NCBI GenBank assembly: GCA_002403785.1
Contig: DHIM01000018.1
Location: 34,808-76,040, forward strand
DNA length: 41,233 bases
Direction: 5' to 3'
Origin: Clostridium sp. UBA4746
Lineage (GTDB): Bacteria; Bacillota; Clostridia; Clostridiales; Clostridiaceae
The stretch's first letter is position 1. The number at the start of each line of letters is the position of its first letter. The notes under the pieces were generated by a model. That model did not search any database, had not been told where the DNA came from, and was given only the letters and a program-made list of their open reading frames with translations. The translations under genes and the position numbers were made by a program. Positions 24,432-32,829 of the stretch are shown here, in pieces.

Positions 24432-26750
24432 TTATACTTTTAAACTTTTCCTTTTAAGCTCCATCAATATTTTTTCTGGAGTTATAGGAAGAGTTTTAAT
24501 TCTTATACCCGTAGCATTGTAAATTGCATTAGCAATAGCTGCCGGTGGTGTGTCGATTCCTATTTCGCCTACTGATTTTGCTCCATACGGCCCTGTAGGC
24601 TCATAACTTTCTGCAAATTCCACTGTTATATTATTAATGTCTTTCCTTGTAGGTATTGTATATTGCATAAAACTATTTGTTAAAAGCCTACCACTTGGAC
24701 TATATTTAACATTTTCAAACATAGCCATGCCAATTCCTTGGACTAACCCACCCTCCACTTGTATTTTCGCAAGGTTTGGATTTATGGTAGTTCCACAATC
24801 TACTACTCCTACATAATCTAAAAGCTTTACTTTACCTGTTTCTAAATCAACCTCTACCTCAGCGAAACCTGCCATATATGGTGGAGGAGACTTTGTACCT
24901 ACATAAGACTGAGATGCAATTAACTGCTTTTGATCATTTTTATAATACAGTTGCTTGGACAATTCTTTAAGTGATATTTTATCCAAAGCATCCAATGACT
25001 TTACAAATTCTCCATCAAAAGCAACCTCATTTATTAATAAATCTAATCTTTTAGCTCCTTCTACTTCTATCAGCATTTTCATTTGTTCAGCAGTTTTTCT
25101 AACTGAATTTCCTGAAATGTATGTAGTACTAGAAGCGTATGCACCACAATCAAAAGGGGTAATGTCTGTATCTGAGGAGCAAACAATTATCTTTTTTGTC
25201 TCTACCCCCAAAGTCTGAGCAGCTATTTGTGCAAGTATGGTATCACTTCCCGTACCTATATCTGTAGCCCCTACAAGCAAATTGAAGAAACCTTCATCGT
25301 TAAGTTTTAAAATAGCAGAACCCATATCCATATAAGGAATTCCAGAACCCTGCATAGCTATTGCCATTCCTACTCCTCGAACAGTGTTTTTATCTATATG
25401 GTTTCTTGGATATTTAGATTCCCATTTCATAAGATCCATACCACGCCTTATGCAATAATCTAATTTACAGCTTTCGATAGACATCTCTATGCCCTCGCAG
25501 CCTTCACCCATAATCTTAAATATGGGTGAAGTCTCACCCTCTGCAATCATATTTTTTTCTCTTAACTTTATAGGATCCATTTTCAATTTCTCTGCTAATT
25601 CATCCATTGCAGATTCTAGTGCAAAATTCCCTTGAACGGCTCCATATCCTCTAAATGCACCAGCTGGTGTATGGTTTGTGTACATAACCTTACCAGAAAA
25701 ATGAACTGAATCCACTTTATTATATAATGGAAGAGTTTTTGATGCTGCAACCATAAATACTGTAAGAGCATGTTCTCCATAAGCTCCAGTGTCCGATAAA
25801 ATCTCCATATCAATGGCTTTTAAATTTCCCTTGAAATCACTACCTAGAGTAATATCAATTCTCATAGCATGTCTACAGTAAGTAGCCTCAAACACTTCTT
25901 TCCTAGTATATATAAGCTTTGATGGCTTTCTTGTTTTAAGGGTAACTGCTGCTACTAAAAATTCACCATGAATAGCTTGTTTCCCACCATAGGCGCCTCC
26001 TACTCTTGGTTTTATAACCCTAATTTTACTAACTGACATTCCAAAAGCTTCTGCAATTATTCTTCTCATATGAAAAGGTGTTTGGGTAGAGGATACGATG
26101 TTAAGTCTTCCCTGAAAGTCTATATGAGCTGCCGAGGAATGAGGTTCCATAGCAACATGTGCCTGAGCTTGTGTATAATACTGTTCTTTAATTACTACAT
26201 CGCATTTCTTTAAGTCCTCTTCAATATTTCCAACATTCATAACATATGTGCAAGCAATATTTTTCGCTGGCTCAAAACCCATAGGGAACATTGAGTGACA
26301 TTCTGGCTCTGAATGAATAATTGAGGTATTATTCTCTGCGCTTTCAAAATCTAATACTGGTTTTATTACTTCATATTTTACTTCTATAAGTTCTAAAGCC
26401 TGAAGTGCAATTTTTTCAGTTATTGCTGCCACTACTGCCACTTCATCTCCTATATAACGCACATACTCATCTATTATAAATTTATCATGTGGGGATGGTT
26501 CAGGATATCCTTGTCCTGCTCTGGTTACTATATTTCGTGGTACATCTTTATAGGTTAAAACACATTCAACTCCCGATAACTTCATAGCACAATGCGTATT
26601 TATATCTATAATTTTTGCAAAATGATGGGGACTTCTTAATACCTTTATAACTAAAGCATTATTCATGGCAAAGTCATTAGTATAAGCTGGTGCTCCCAAA
26701 ATAAGTCCTAACCCATCTACTTTAGGTACTGATTTATTAACCTCCTTCAT
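24432..26750 (-). CDS. Molybdenum hydroxylase 1, molybdopterin subunit (XdhD-like)
   Basis: A 772-residue catalytic subunit of the xanthine dehydrogenase family. The aligned active site keeps the Gln of STQTP, Arg880 (R367 in FRGYGAVQ) and catalytic Glu1261 (E729 in SVGEIGI), but the residue matching bovine Glu802 is Gln (Q258 in GGAYGGKQ). The motif DIGTGSDT replaces MGQG. This suggests a substrate other than plain hypoxanthine/xanthine, or a different binding mode. The ATG at 26750 (MKEVNKSVPKVDG) follows GGAGGTG and gives an ATGA overlap with the preceding gene; the frame extends to 26807 without a site. E. coli XdhD is comparable but fused to its iron-sulfur domain. Confidence 0.9.
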   Translation of the reverse strand: MKEVNKSVPKVDGLGLILGAPAYTNDFAMNNALVIKVLRSPHHFAKIIDINTHCAMKLSGVECVLTYKDVPRNIVTRAGQGYPEPSPHDKFIIDEYVRYIGDEVAVVAAITEKIALQALELIEVKYEVIKPVLDFESAENNTSIIHSEPECHSMFPMGFEPAKNIACTYVMNVGNIEEDLKKCDVVIKEQYYTQAQAHVAMEPHSSAAHIDFQGRLNIVSSTQTPFHMRRIIAEAFGMSVSKIRVIKPRVGGAYGGKQAIHGEFLVAAVTLKTRKPSKLIYTRKEVFEATYCRHAMRIDITLGSDFKGNLKAIDMEILSDTGAYGEHALTVFMVAASKTLPLYNKVDSVHFSGKVMYTNHTPAGAFRGYGAVQGNFALESAMDELAEKLKMDPIKLREKNMIAEGETSPIFKIMGEGCEGIEMSIESCKLDYCIRRGMDLMKWESKYPRNHIDKNTVRGVGMAIAMQGSGIPYMDMGSAILKLNDEGFFNLLVGATDIGTGSDTILAQIAAQTLGVETKKIIVCSSDTDITPFDCGAYASSTTYISGNSVRKTAEQMKMLIEVEGAKRLDLLINEVAFDGEFVKSLDALDKISLKELSKQLYYKNDQKQLIASQSYVGTKSPPPYMAGFAEVEVDLETGKVKLLDYVGVVDCGTTINPNLAKIQVEGGLVQGIGMAMFENVKYSPSGRLLTNSFMQYTIPTRKDINNITVEFAESYEPTGPYGAKSVGEIGIDTPPAAIANAIYNATGIRIKTLPITPEKILMELKRKSLKV

Positions 26751-27199
26751 CTTTTCACCTCCAAGTATTTCTTGATAGCACGTAGATGTCCTACATACCC
26801 TGAGCATCTACATAAATTTCCTACCAAATAGTGTTTTATATCATCCTCTGTAGGATTATTGAGCTCTTTTATCATTCCTAAAATAGCTAAAGCAAATCCT
26901 GGACTACAGTATCCACATTGCTCTACCCCCTCCGCTACAAGAAATTGTGCTATCTCTAAAGCTTCCTTTTGTACTCCCTCTATCGTGGTTATATTATGTC
27001 CCTCTGCTTTTGCTGCATAACATGTACATGATGGAATAGGATATCCATCGAGAAGTACCGTACATACACCACAAGCACCTGTATCACAGCCTCTTTTTAC
27101 GCTTAGAAAACCACTTTTTCTTAGCATATCTAATAACATCTCATCAGGTTCAATATCTATGTTTCTTTGTCCCCCATTAATAGTTAGGTTAATTTTCAC
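26747..27199 (-). CDS. Molybdenum hydroxylase 1, [2Fe-2S] subunit
   Basis: A 150-residue two-cluster iron-sulfur subunit: C38, C43, C46 and C58 for the plant-type cluster (GCDTGACGVC, SC), then CGYC (near 97-100) and CRC (near 132-134) for the second. All eight ligands are present. It overlaps both neighbours by 4 bases (ATGA type), so the FAD, FeS and Mo genes of this enzyme are translationally coupled in the order FAD, FeS, Mo, opposite to the second enzyme. It shuttles electrons between the molybdopterin and FAD subunits. Confidence 0.93.
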   Translation of the reverse strand: MKINLTINGGQRNIDIEPDEMLLDMLRKSGFLSVKRGCDTGACGVCTVLLDGYPIPSCTCYAAKAEGHNITTIEGVQKEALEIAQFLVAEGVEQCGYCSPGFALAILGMIKELNNPTEDDIKHYLVGNLCRCSGYVGHLRAIKKYLEVKR

Positions 27200-27987
27200 T
27201 TCATCACCTCAAGTATTGCCCTTTTTACAAGGACGCTACAAAGCTCTCTTCTATATTCCTTTGATGCTCTTAAGTCTGCCGTAAATATAAGTTCCTTTGA
27301 AGCTATTTCTCCAGTTATTGCTGCATCATATTCATCACCCTTTGATGATTCTATATACTCCATAGCTTTCAATGAAAGTGTTGCAACACCAGGTCTTGCT
27401 CCAACTGCAATATTATATTTACCACTTTTCCTACAAACTGCTACATTAATCATAGAAAAATCAGTACTAGTATTTTTCATAGTTTGAAAGGATGCGCTTC
27501 CTTCATCTTTCTTAATAATGATTTTTTCCAATATATCCTTATGATTTATTTTTTCATTTAGAAATTCTTCTAAATATATTTGTCCTCCCTTATGCAATAC
27601 TATGCTGCAATCCAAAGCTAATAAAGTAGTAATTAAATCAGAAAACCCATATTTTCCGTGTATTGTTCCCCCAACCGTAACTATATTTCTCATCTGTACC
27701 CCCATAAGGTCTCCTACAGTTTTAGGTATTACTCCATTGTAATAGTTCATTAATATCTCACTTTTCTCTAACTGTCTAAAAGTAGTAGTCGCACCAATCT
27801 CTATAGTATTATCTTTTCCAGTTATAAAATTAAGTCCTGTATTACACATATCTATAGCCAAATCAACATGTTTTTTCCCAAGCCTTATATATGCGCCGCC
27901 TCCAATTACTACTGAATTTGGTGTTGAATTTAATAAATCATAAGCTTCACTCACACTGTTTGGTTTTTCATATCTATTTATTATCAA
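27196..27987 (-). CDS. Molybdenum hydroxylase 1, FAD subunit (YgfM-like)
   Basis: A 263-residue FAD-binding subunit, short like E. coli YgfM. The first FAD motif is VVIGGGAYIRLGKK (about 26-39). The second is MRNIVTVGGTIHGKYGFSD, where the usual GGN-x-x-N-ASPxGD is altered to GGTIHGKYGFSD, a feature of the CoxM/YgfM branch that may change FAD handling. It lies only 11 bases after the PreA-like gene and overlaps the FeS gene by 4 bases. Because its immediate upstream partner also carries flavin and iron-sulfur sites, electrons could pass between the two, which is speculative. Confidence 0.88.
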   Translation of the reverse strand: MIINRYEKPNSVSEAYDLLNSTPNSVVIGGGAYIRLGKKHVDLAIDMCNTGLNFITGKDNTIEIGATTTFRQLEKSEILMNYYNGVIPKTVGDLMGVQMRNIVTVGGTIHGKYGFSDLITTLLALDCSIVLHKGGQIYLEEFLNEKINHKDILEKIIIKKDEGSASFQTMKNTSTDFSMINVAVCRKSGKYNIAVGARPGVATLSLKAMEYIESSKGDEYDAAITGEIASKELIFTADLRASKEYRRELCSVLVKRAILEVMK

Positions 27988-27998
27988 ACTTACACCTC

Positions 27999-29081
27999 CT
28001 AAAATATTCCACTAATAGCATTTACAGGACATCTTAATTCACAAAGTCCACAACCAAAGCAAGCCCTTACATCTACCTTGGCTTTCTTGTTAACCTTCAT
28101 AGCAAAATAAGGACATACCTTCTCGCAAAGATTACAACCTATACATTTTTTTAACTCTATTTTAGGATATTTGGGATTAAACTTTATCTTTTCCTTTATT
28201 AACTTTGTATTAGTTACTTCTTGTATACTATTAAAACCATAATACTCAAGGGTCTTTGGTAAATCTGTAATAATTCTTTCATATAAATCCTTACCTTTAA
28301 TCATTGCCGAGGAAAGCATCTGTACACCATCTGCACCTGCAAGTAAAAATTCTATAACATCTTCTGCACTTGATACACCACCGACTCCTATGACAGTAAA
28401 ATCTGGTATTGCTTCTTTTATTTTATTTACAATGGCCAATGCTATAGGTTTAATACTAGGACCAGAGGTCCACACTTCCCCTTCTTCATTACCAAGTAAT
28501 ACCTTGCGTTGTTCTATATCAATTATCATTGATGGTCCTAGTGAATTAATAGCCACTATACCACTAGCGCCATTTTCTTTTGCCATTTTAGCGAAACCTA
28601 CAACATCTGGTATATGTGGACTTATCTTCATAAAAAATGGTTTATCTGTATTATTACGAATGCTTTTAACAGTACGCGCTATAACCTCTAAATCTTTTCC
28701 TACATAATGAGCCGAAACTTCAAAGGCATCTGCATATTCATTTAGCTTTGGAATCAAAATCTCCATGTCCTCTTTTGAATATCCTACGCTAACTATAATA
28801 GGTACACTACATTCTGCTTTCAATTCTGGAAGTATTTCCTCTATCCACTTTTCCGGTGGAAGTTCAGACCAAAGCTCAGCATTCATTATTTTATTATTGT
28901 CACCATATATACATGGCCTTGGAACCACAGCTGCTTTGGAGGATATTGTTTTAGTTACAACAGCTCCAACACCAAAACTTGCTATAGCCATAATTTTTTC
29001 AAAATCCCCCACAAGTGGTCCAGATGCTGGCATTAATGGGTTCTCTAATTTTAAACCACAAATACTCGTACTTAAATCCAT
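27999..29081 (-). CDS. PreA/dihydroorotate dehydrogenase-like flavoprotein with two [4Fe-4S] clusters
   Basis: A 360-residue protein. Residues 1 to about 290 are an FMN-binding TIM barrel of the dihydroorotate/dihydropyrimidine dehydrogenase type (phosphate-binding VIGVGGVSSAEDVIEFLLAGAD near 220-245). Residues about 305-360 are a bacterial ferredoxin module with CIGCNLCEKVCP and CFGCGLCELRCP. PreA and DPD use the catalytic loop NLSCP with an acid Cys. Here the matching stretch reads EVSAHYVG with Tyr126 in the Cys position, so ordinary dihydropyrimidine chemistry is doubtful. It may reduce or oxidise a purine-derived intermediate, or serve as an electron partner for the molybdenum enzymes. 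The start has GAGGGGG upstream. Confidence 0.85.
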   Translation of the reverse strand: MDLSTSICGLKLENPLMPASGPLVGDFEKIMAIASFGVGAVVTKTISSKAAVVPRPCIYGDNNKIMNAELWSELPPEKWIEEILPELKAECSVPIIVSVGYSKEDMEILIPKLNEYADAFEVSAHYVGKDLEVIARTVKSIRNNTDKPFFMKISPHIPDVVGFAKMAKENGASGIVAINSLGPSMIIDIEQRKVLLGNEEGEVWTSGPSIKPIALAIVNKIKEAIPDFTVIGVGGVSSAEDVIEFLLAGADGVQMLSSAMIKGKDLYERIITDLPKTLEYYGFNSIQEVTNTKLIKEKIKFNPKYPKIELKKCIGCNLCEKVCPYFAMKVNKKAKVDVRACFGCGLCELRCPVNAISGIF

Positions 29082-29135
29082 TGTTATCCCCCTCGATATT
29101 AGTTAACAATACATCTTACCTCTCAACCCTAACCC

Positions 29136-30431
29136 TCACTTATCCCCTTTTTCTATTCTTTCCCATAGCCTGTCTGCCTCTTGTTGTGCCTTAGCATATA
29201 CATCTTTAAGTTCTGCTTTAATGTTATAATCTTTCATGAAACAAATGCCGTCACAATAAACCTCTCGAGGATGAAAGTTATCAAAAACTCCATAAAACAC
29301 GTGCGCAAAAGCATTGTTATTATTTATGCTTGTCGGAGCATTGTATGGAACAATAATCATATCTGCTTTATAACCCTTCTTAATTCGTCCAAGCCTTATA
29401 CCTAACGTATTAGAAGCATATTTATATCCATTGTCAATAACTACTCTTAAATCTTCCAGGCTAAAAGATCCAGGACTTTTTAACTTGTTTTTCATTCCAA
29501 AAAACAAGTTCAAATATTCCCTAGTTATATTTGTACCAAGCCCATCATTACCAACAATACATGGTATGTTCTTTTCTTTTAATAATCTATAATCTGCAAG
29601 GCCCACAGCGTTGTTCATGTTAGAGGTAGGGTTTATTGCTACATATGCTTTTGCTTTCGCTATTATCTCTGCTTCCGTCTCATTAATATGAACACAATGA
29701 GCTAAAATCGAGTTTTCCTTTAATAAGTTAAATTTTTGGAGCCTTTCAATTACGGTAATTCCGTACTTCTCTATGCAATCATTCTCATCCTCTATACTTT
29801 CAGCTACATGAATATGAATAGGTAAATCTCCTATTCTCTCCGATATTCGCTTCATGGTTTTGTCATTAAGACTCATAGAAGCGTGCATTCCAAATAATCC
29901 TGCAGACTTTTCTGTTCTATTTGAGGCAAACTTAAGATTTTCATCTATACACTTATTGATATCGAACCGATCGCTAGTTTCAAAGCAAAATATTCCGCGT
30001 ATTCCTACCTCATTACATAAACTCTTTTTTAGTTCATCTAAAGTTCCTGTAATATCAATTCCGCTAGCATGGTGATCTATAACTGTAGTAACTCCATTAT
30101 TTATACAGTCGTAGCCACTAACAAGGCCACTGTAATACACGGTTGCCTTATTGCATGCTCTATCAACCTTCCACCAATACTTTTCTAATATATCTTTGAA
30201 GCTTTTGGGATCAAATGATAAATTTATGCCCCTAGCAAATGTAGAATAGATATGAGTATGGCAATTTATAAGACCTGGCATTACAATATATCCCCTGCAA
30301 TCTATTACCTCGCCCTCTCCCATAAATTCACTCATAGGTCCAACGTCGATTATTTCATTATTGAATAAAACATACTGATTTTCTTTATATGAATCAAAAT
30401 CGAATACATTCACGTTTATTAATGTTTTCAT
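29136..30431 (-). CDS. ssnA: SsnA-type aminohydrolase
   Basis: A 431-residue metal-dependent amidohydrolase of the SsnA branch, related to chlorohydrolases and guanine/cytosine deaminases (E. coli SsnA is 442 residues). Metal ligands are visible in order: CHTH (near 56-60), the later His in PIHIHVAES (near 205) and HCVHI (near 240), and Asp in VGNDG (near 294). E. coli ssnA lies in the purine-catabolic region beside hyuA, ygfK and ygfM, the same company as here. It probably deaminates or hydrolyses an intermediate after ring opening; the step is not assigned. It shares one base with hyuA (TAATG), so the two are co-translated. Confidence 0.88.
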   Translation of the reverse strand: MKTLINVNVFDFDSYKENQYVLFNNEIIDVGPMSEFMGEGEVIDCRGYIVMPGLINCHTHIYSTFARGINLSFDPKSFKDILEKYWWKVDRACNKATVYYSGLVSGYDCINNGVTTVIDHHASGIDITGTLDELKKSLCNEVGIRGIFCFETSDRFDINKCIDENLKFASNRTEKSAGLFGMHASMSLNDKTMKRISERIGDLPIHIHVAESIEDENDCIEKYGITVIERLQKFNLLKENSILAHCVHINETEAEIIAKAKAYVAINPTSNMNNAVGLADYRLLKEKNIPCIVGNDGLGTNITREYLNLFFGMKNKLKSPGSFSLEDLRVVIDNGYKYASNTLGIRLGRIKKGYKADMIIVPYNAPTSINNNNAFAHVFYGVFDNFHPREVYCDGICFMKDYNIKAELKDVYAKAQQEADRLWERIEKGDK

Positions 30432-31741
30432 TAATATTTAATCTGGCGAGACAGGTACTCACCCTTTCCACCTACAAAAATACCATCTTTAACCACAAAT
30501 TTGCCTTTAGAAATAGTACTGCAAATTTTTCCCGTTACTCTTATATCTTTGTAAATATTATAATCCACGTTTGAATGATTTTCACATATGTTATATTGTT
30601 CATTTTCATCAAACACCACTATATCTGCATCTGCTCCCGGAAGCAGTGTTCCTTTTCTAGGATACAATCCATGAATAATTGCAGGATTTTCAGTAAATTT
30701 ATCTATTATCTTTTCTCCAAACCTCTCGTACATAAGTGGAAAAGAGTATTCAACTCCGCCTATACCCATAGGGATATCATTAACAAATTCTTTATTTTTG
30801 TCAGTTGAATTAAAAGGACAATGATCCGTACCTATTGTAAAAATATTATCTATTTGCTGGTTTAATTTTTCAACTTCCCAATTACTTCGAAGTGGCGGGG
30901 TCATAGTATATAAATATCCATCTCTTTGTAAATACTTAGAACTCGATAAAATAAAATAGTGCGGACAGCTTTCAATTATAAAGTCTTTATTAAGAATACT
31001 GCTATAGCTTTCTTTAAGTCTCTCAACAGTCGTACCACAATTGGTATGCACAATATACATACGTCCATTTCTATATTTAGTCATTTCTGCAAGCTTTATA
31101 ACTTCACTTATTTCTGCTAGTGCTAGTCTTGAGCTTTCATGCTCAGGCACATGTATTTTCTCTCTCTCAATTATTAGATCATCATTTTCTGCATGTGCTA
31201 GTAAAAGAGTCCCTGTTTCCTTAGTAATTTTCAAAAGTTTATCTATAGTTCTATCTTTTGTGCGTCTATTAGAGCTTGAATAGGTTGTAAATAGTTTTAT
31301 TGTTGGTATCCCTAAGTTTTTGACTTCATTTATAAAGCTAATGGGTTCTTCTTGTAAATCAGCAATGGTTGCATGAAAGGCGTAATCAATGTTACTGGTC
31401 TTAGCCAAAGCCCTTCTTTCATTAAATGTTTTTTTTAATTCTATACTATTTTTTACTGGGTCCAAAAAATCTATATATGTGGTAATACCACCAAAAGCTG
31501 CGGCTCTCGAACCACTATAAAAATCATCTGCTGAAGTATAATTGTTATTTGTAAGTTTAAAATGCACATGCGGATCAATAAACCCTGGTAATACAGCCCT
31601 TCCCTTTGCATCATATTCTTCTTTAGCTTCTAACATACCACGCCCAATAGTTGATATTTTATTATCTTTTATATACAGATTTCCATCAAACCAATGGCCA
31701 CCTATATATATCCGTCCATTTACAATTCCTAAATCAAACAT
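30431..31741 (-). CDS. hyuA: Dihydropyrimidinase/allantoinase-like cyclic amidohydrolase
   Basis: A 436-residue cyclic amidohydrolase. The binuclear metal site is intact: H58 and H60 (DPHVHFKL), the lysine to be carboxylated K149 (TIKLFTTYSS), His in LLAHAEN and IVHTNCG, and Asp in IGTDHCPF. It should hydrolyse a cyclic amide such as a dihydropyrimidine, hydantoin or an imidazole/purine-derived ring. In the E. coli region the same slot is HyuA. In this operon, ring opening of a purine breakdown product is the natural reading, by inference. A good GGGGAGAAGG site precedes the ATG, 49 bases after the carbamoyltransferase gene. Confidence 0.87.
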   Translation of the reverse strand: MFDLGIVNGRIYIGGHWFDGNLYIKDNKISTIGRGMLEAKEEYDAKGRAVLPGFIDPHVHFKLTNNNYTSADDFYSGSRAAAFGGITTYIDFLDPVKNSIELKKTFNERRALAKTSNIDYAFHATIADLQEEPISFINEVKNLGIPTIKLFTTYSSSNRRTKDRTIDKLLKITKETGTLLLAHAENDDLIIEREKIHVPEHESSRLALAEISEVIKLAEMTKYRNGRMYIVHTNCGTTVERLKESYSSILNKDFIIESCPHYFILSSSKYLQRDGYLYTMTPPLRSNWEVEKLNQQIDNIFTIGTDHCPFNSTDKNKEFVNDIPMGIGGVEYSFPLMYERFGEKIIDKFTENPAIIHGLYPRKGTLLPGADADIVVFDENEQYNICENHSNVDYNIYKDIRVTGKICSTISKGKFVVKDGIFVGGKGEYLSRQIKY

Positions 31742-31790
31742 CCATTACACCTTCTCCCCTTTTATAAGGCATTATTAAAATACCTATGTT

Positions 31791-32774
31791 TTATCTTCCT
31801 CCCATAGTAAGTGTCATAACAGCTTTTGCAGTATGTAGCCTGTTTTCCGCTTCATCATATACTATAGAATGAGGTCCATCTATAACAGAATTTTCTACTT
31901 CATTTCCTCTATCTGCAGGTAAGGCATGCATATACAAAACATCTTTACTCGCTATGCTCATAATATCTTCAGTACATTTCCAAGACTTATATGACTGCAA
32001 TAAGTCATCCACTATAGCGTCATCTTGGTTATTTACCCAACTACCCCAGTTTTTTGGAATAACTACATCCGCGCCTCTATAGGCTTCTTCCATATTATGA
32101 GTTATCTTAAAGCTTCCACCGTATTTAATTGCATTTTCTCTTGCTTGTCTTATAGCCCAATCAGGTAAATCATAACCTTCTGGATAAGCGAGTGTCACGT
32201 CCATACCATATCTAGGGAATAATAAGCTTTGAGTTAAAGGAACAGATATTGGCTTTTTATGACTAGTTGCATAAGCCCAAATAATAGACACCTTAGTTTT
32301 TCTTAAATCACCAATCTTTTCTGTCATTGTCATAAGATCAGCAATCCCTTGCATCGGATGATATAAATCACATTGTAAATTTATTATTGGTGTCGTAGAC
32401 CACTTTGCAAGCTCATTCAAATATTTATTTCCTTTATCCCAAAAACAATTTCTGCATGCAATAGCATGGCCATATCTTGAAAGAATTATTGCAGTGTCCT
32501 TTGCTGATTCTCCATGTGATATTTGCATAGTGCTTGAATCCAAATAATTCGCATGTCCCCCAAGCTGGGTTATACCCGCCTCCATAGAATTTCTAGTCCT
32601 TGTTGATTGTTCAAAGAACATAAGGAAAACTGTTTGATAAGATAAATATGGTGTTAGAGTTCCCATTGCAAATTTTTTCTTAAGATCTAATGATACTTCA
32701 AGCAGCGTATCTATTTCTTCTTTGGTCCAATCTTGAAGAGTAATGAAGTTTTTCCCTCTAAATAAAGTATTCAT
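31791..32774 (-). CDS. ygeW: Aspartate/ornithine carbamoyltransferase family protein YgeW
   Basis: A 327-residue member of the carbamoyltransferase fold. The carbamoyl-phosphate loop STRTR is at 57-61 (FFEQSTRTRNSMEAG), followed by HPMQGIAD (HPxQ motif, near 138) and HALPADRGNEV in the second domain (HxLP motif). YgeW's substrate is not aspartate, ornithine or acetylornithine in the known biochemistry. In purine fermentation, its likely role is transferring or phosphorolysing a carbamoyl group from a ureido intermediate, giving carbamoyl phosphate for ATP. I chose the ATG at 32774 (MNTLFRG), 8 bases after AGAAAGGA; an ATG at 32783 overlaps the site. It is shorter than E. coli YgeW (396). Confidence 0.88.
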   Translation of the reverse strand: MNTLFRGKNFITLQDWTKEEIDTLLEVSLDLKKKFAMGTLTPYLSYQTVFLMFFEQSTRTRNSMEAGITQLGGHANYLDSSTMQISHGESAKDTAIILSRYGHAIACRNCFWDKGNKYLNELAKWSTTPIINLQCDLYHPMQGIADLMTMTEKIGDLRKTKVSIIWAYATSHKKPISVPLTQSLLFPRYGMDVTLAYPEGYDLPDWAIRQARENAIKYGGSFKITHNMEEAYRGADVVIPKNWGSWVNNQDDAIVDDLLQSYKSWKCTEDIMSIASKDVLYMHALPADRGNEVENSVIDGPHSIVYDEAENRLHTAKAVMTLTMGGR

Positions 32775-32829
32775 AAAAAACATCCTTTCTTCTTGAATCT
32801 ATTACAGTTAATAATTCTAGTTAGAATTG

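Noticed and set aside
24432..26807. Longer start at 26807 for molybdenum subunit 1
   Set aside because: The extra 19 codons overlap the preceding gene by 61 bases and lack a ribosome site, whereas the ATG at 26750 has GGAGGTG in place and aligns with family starts.
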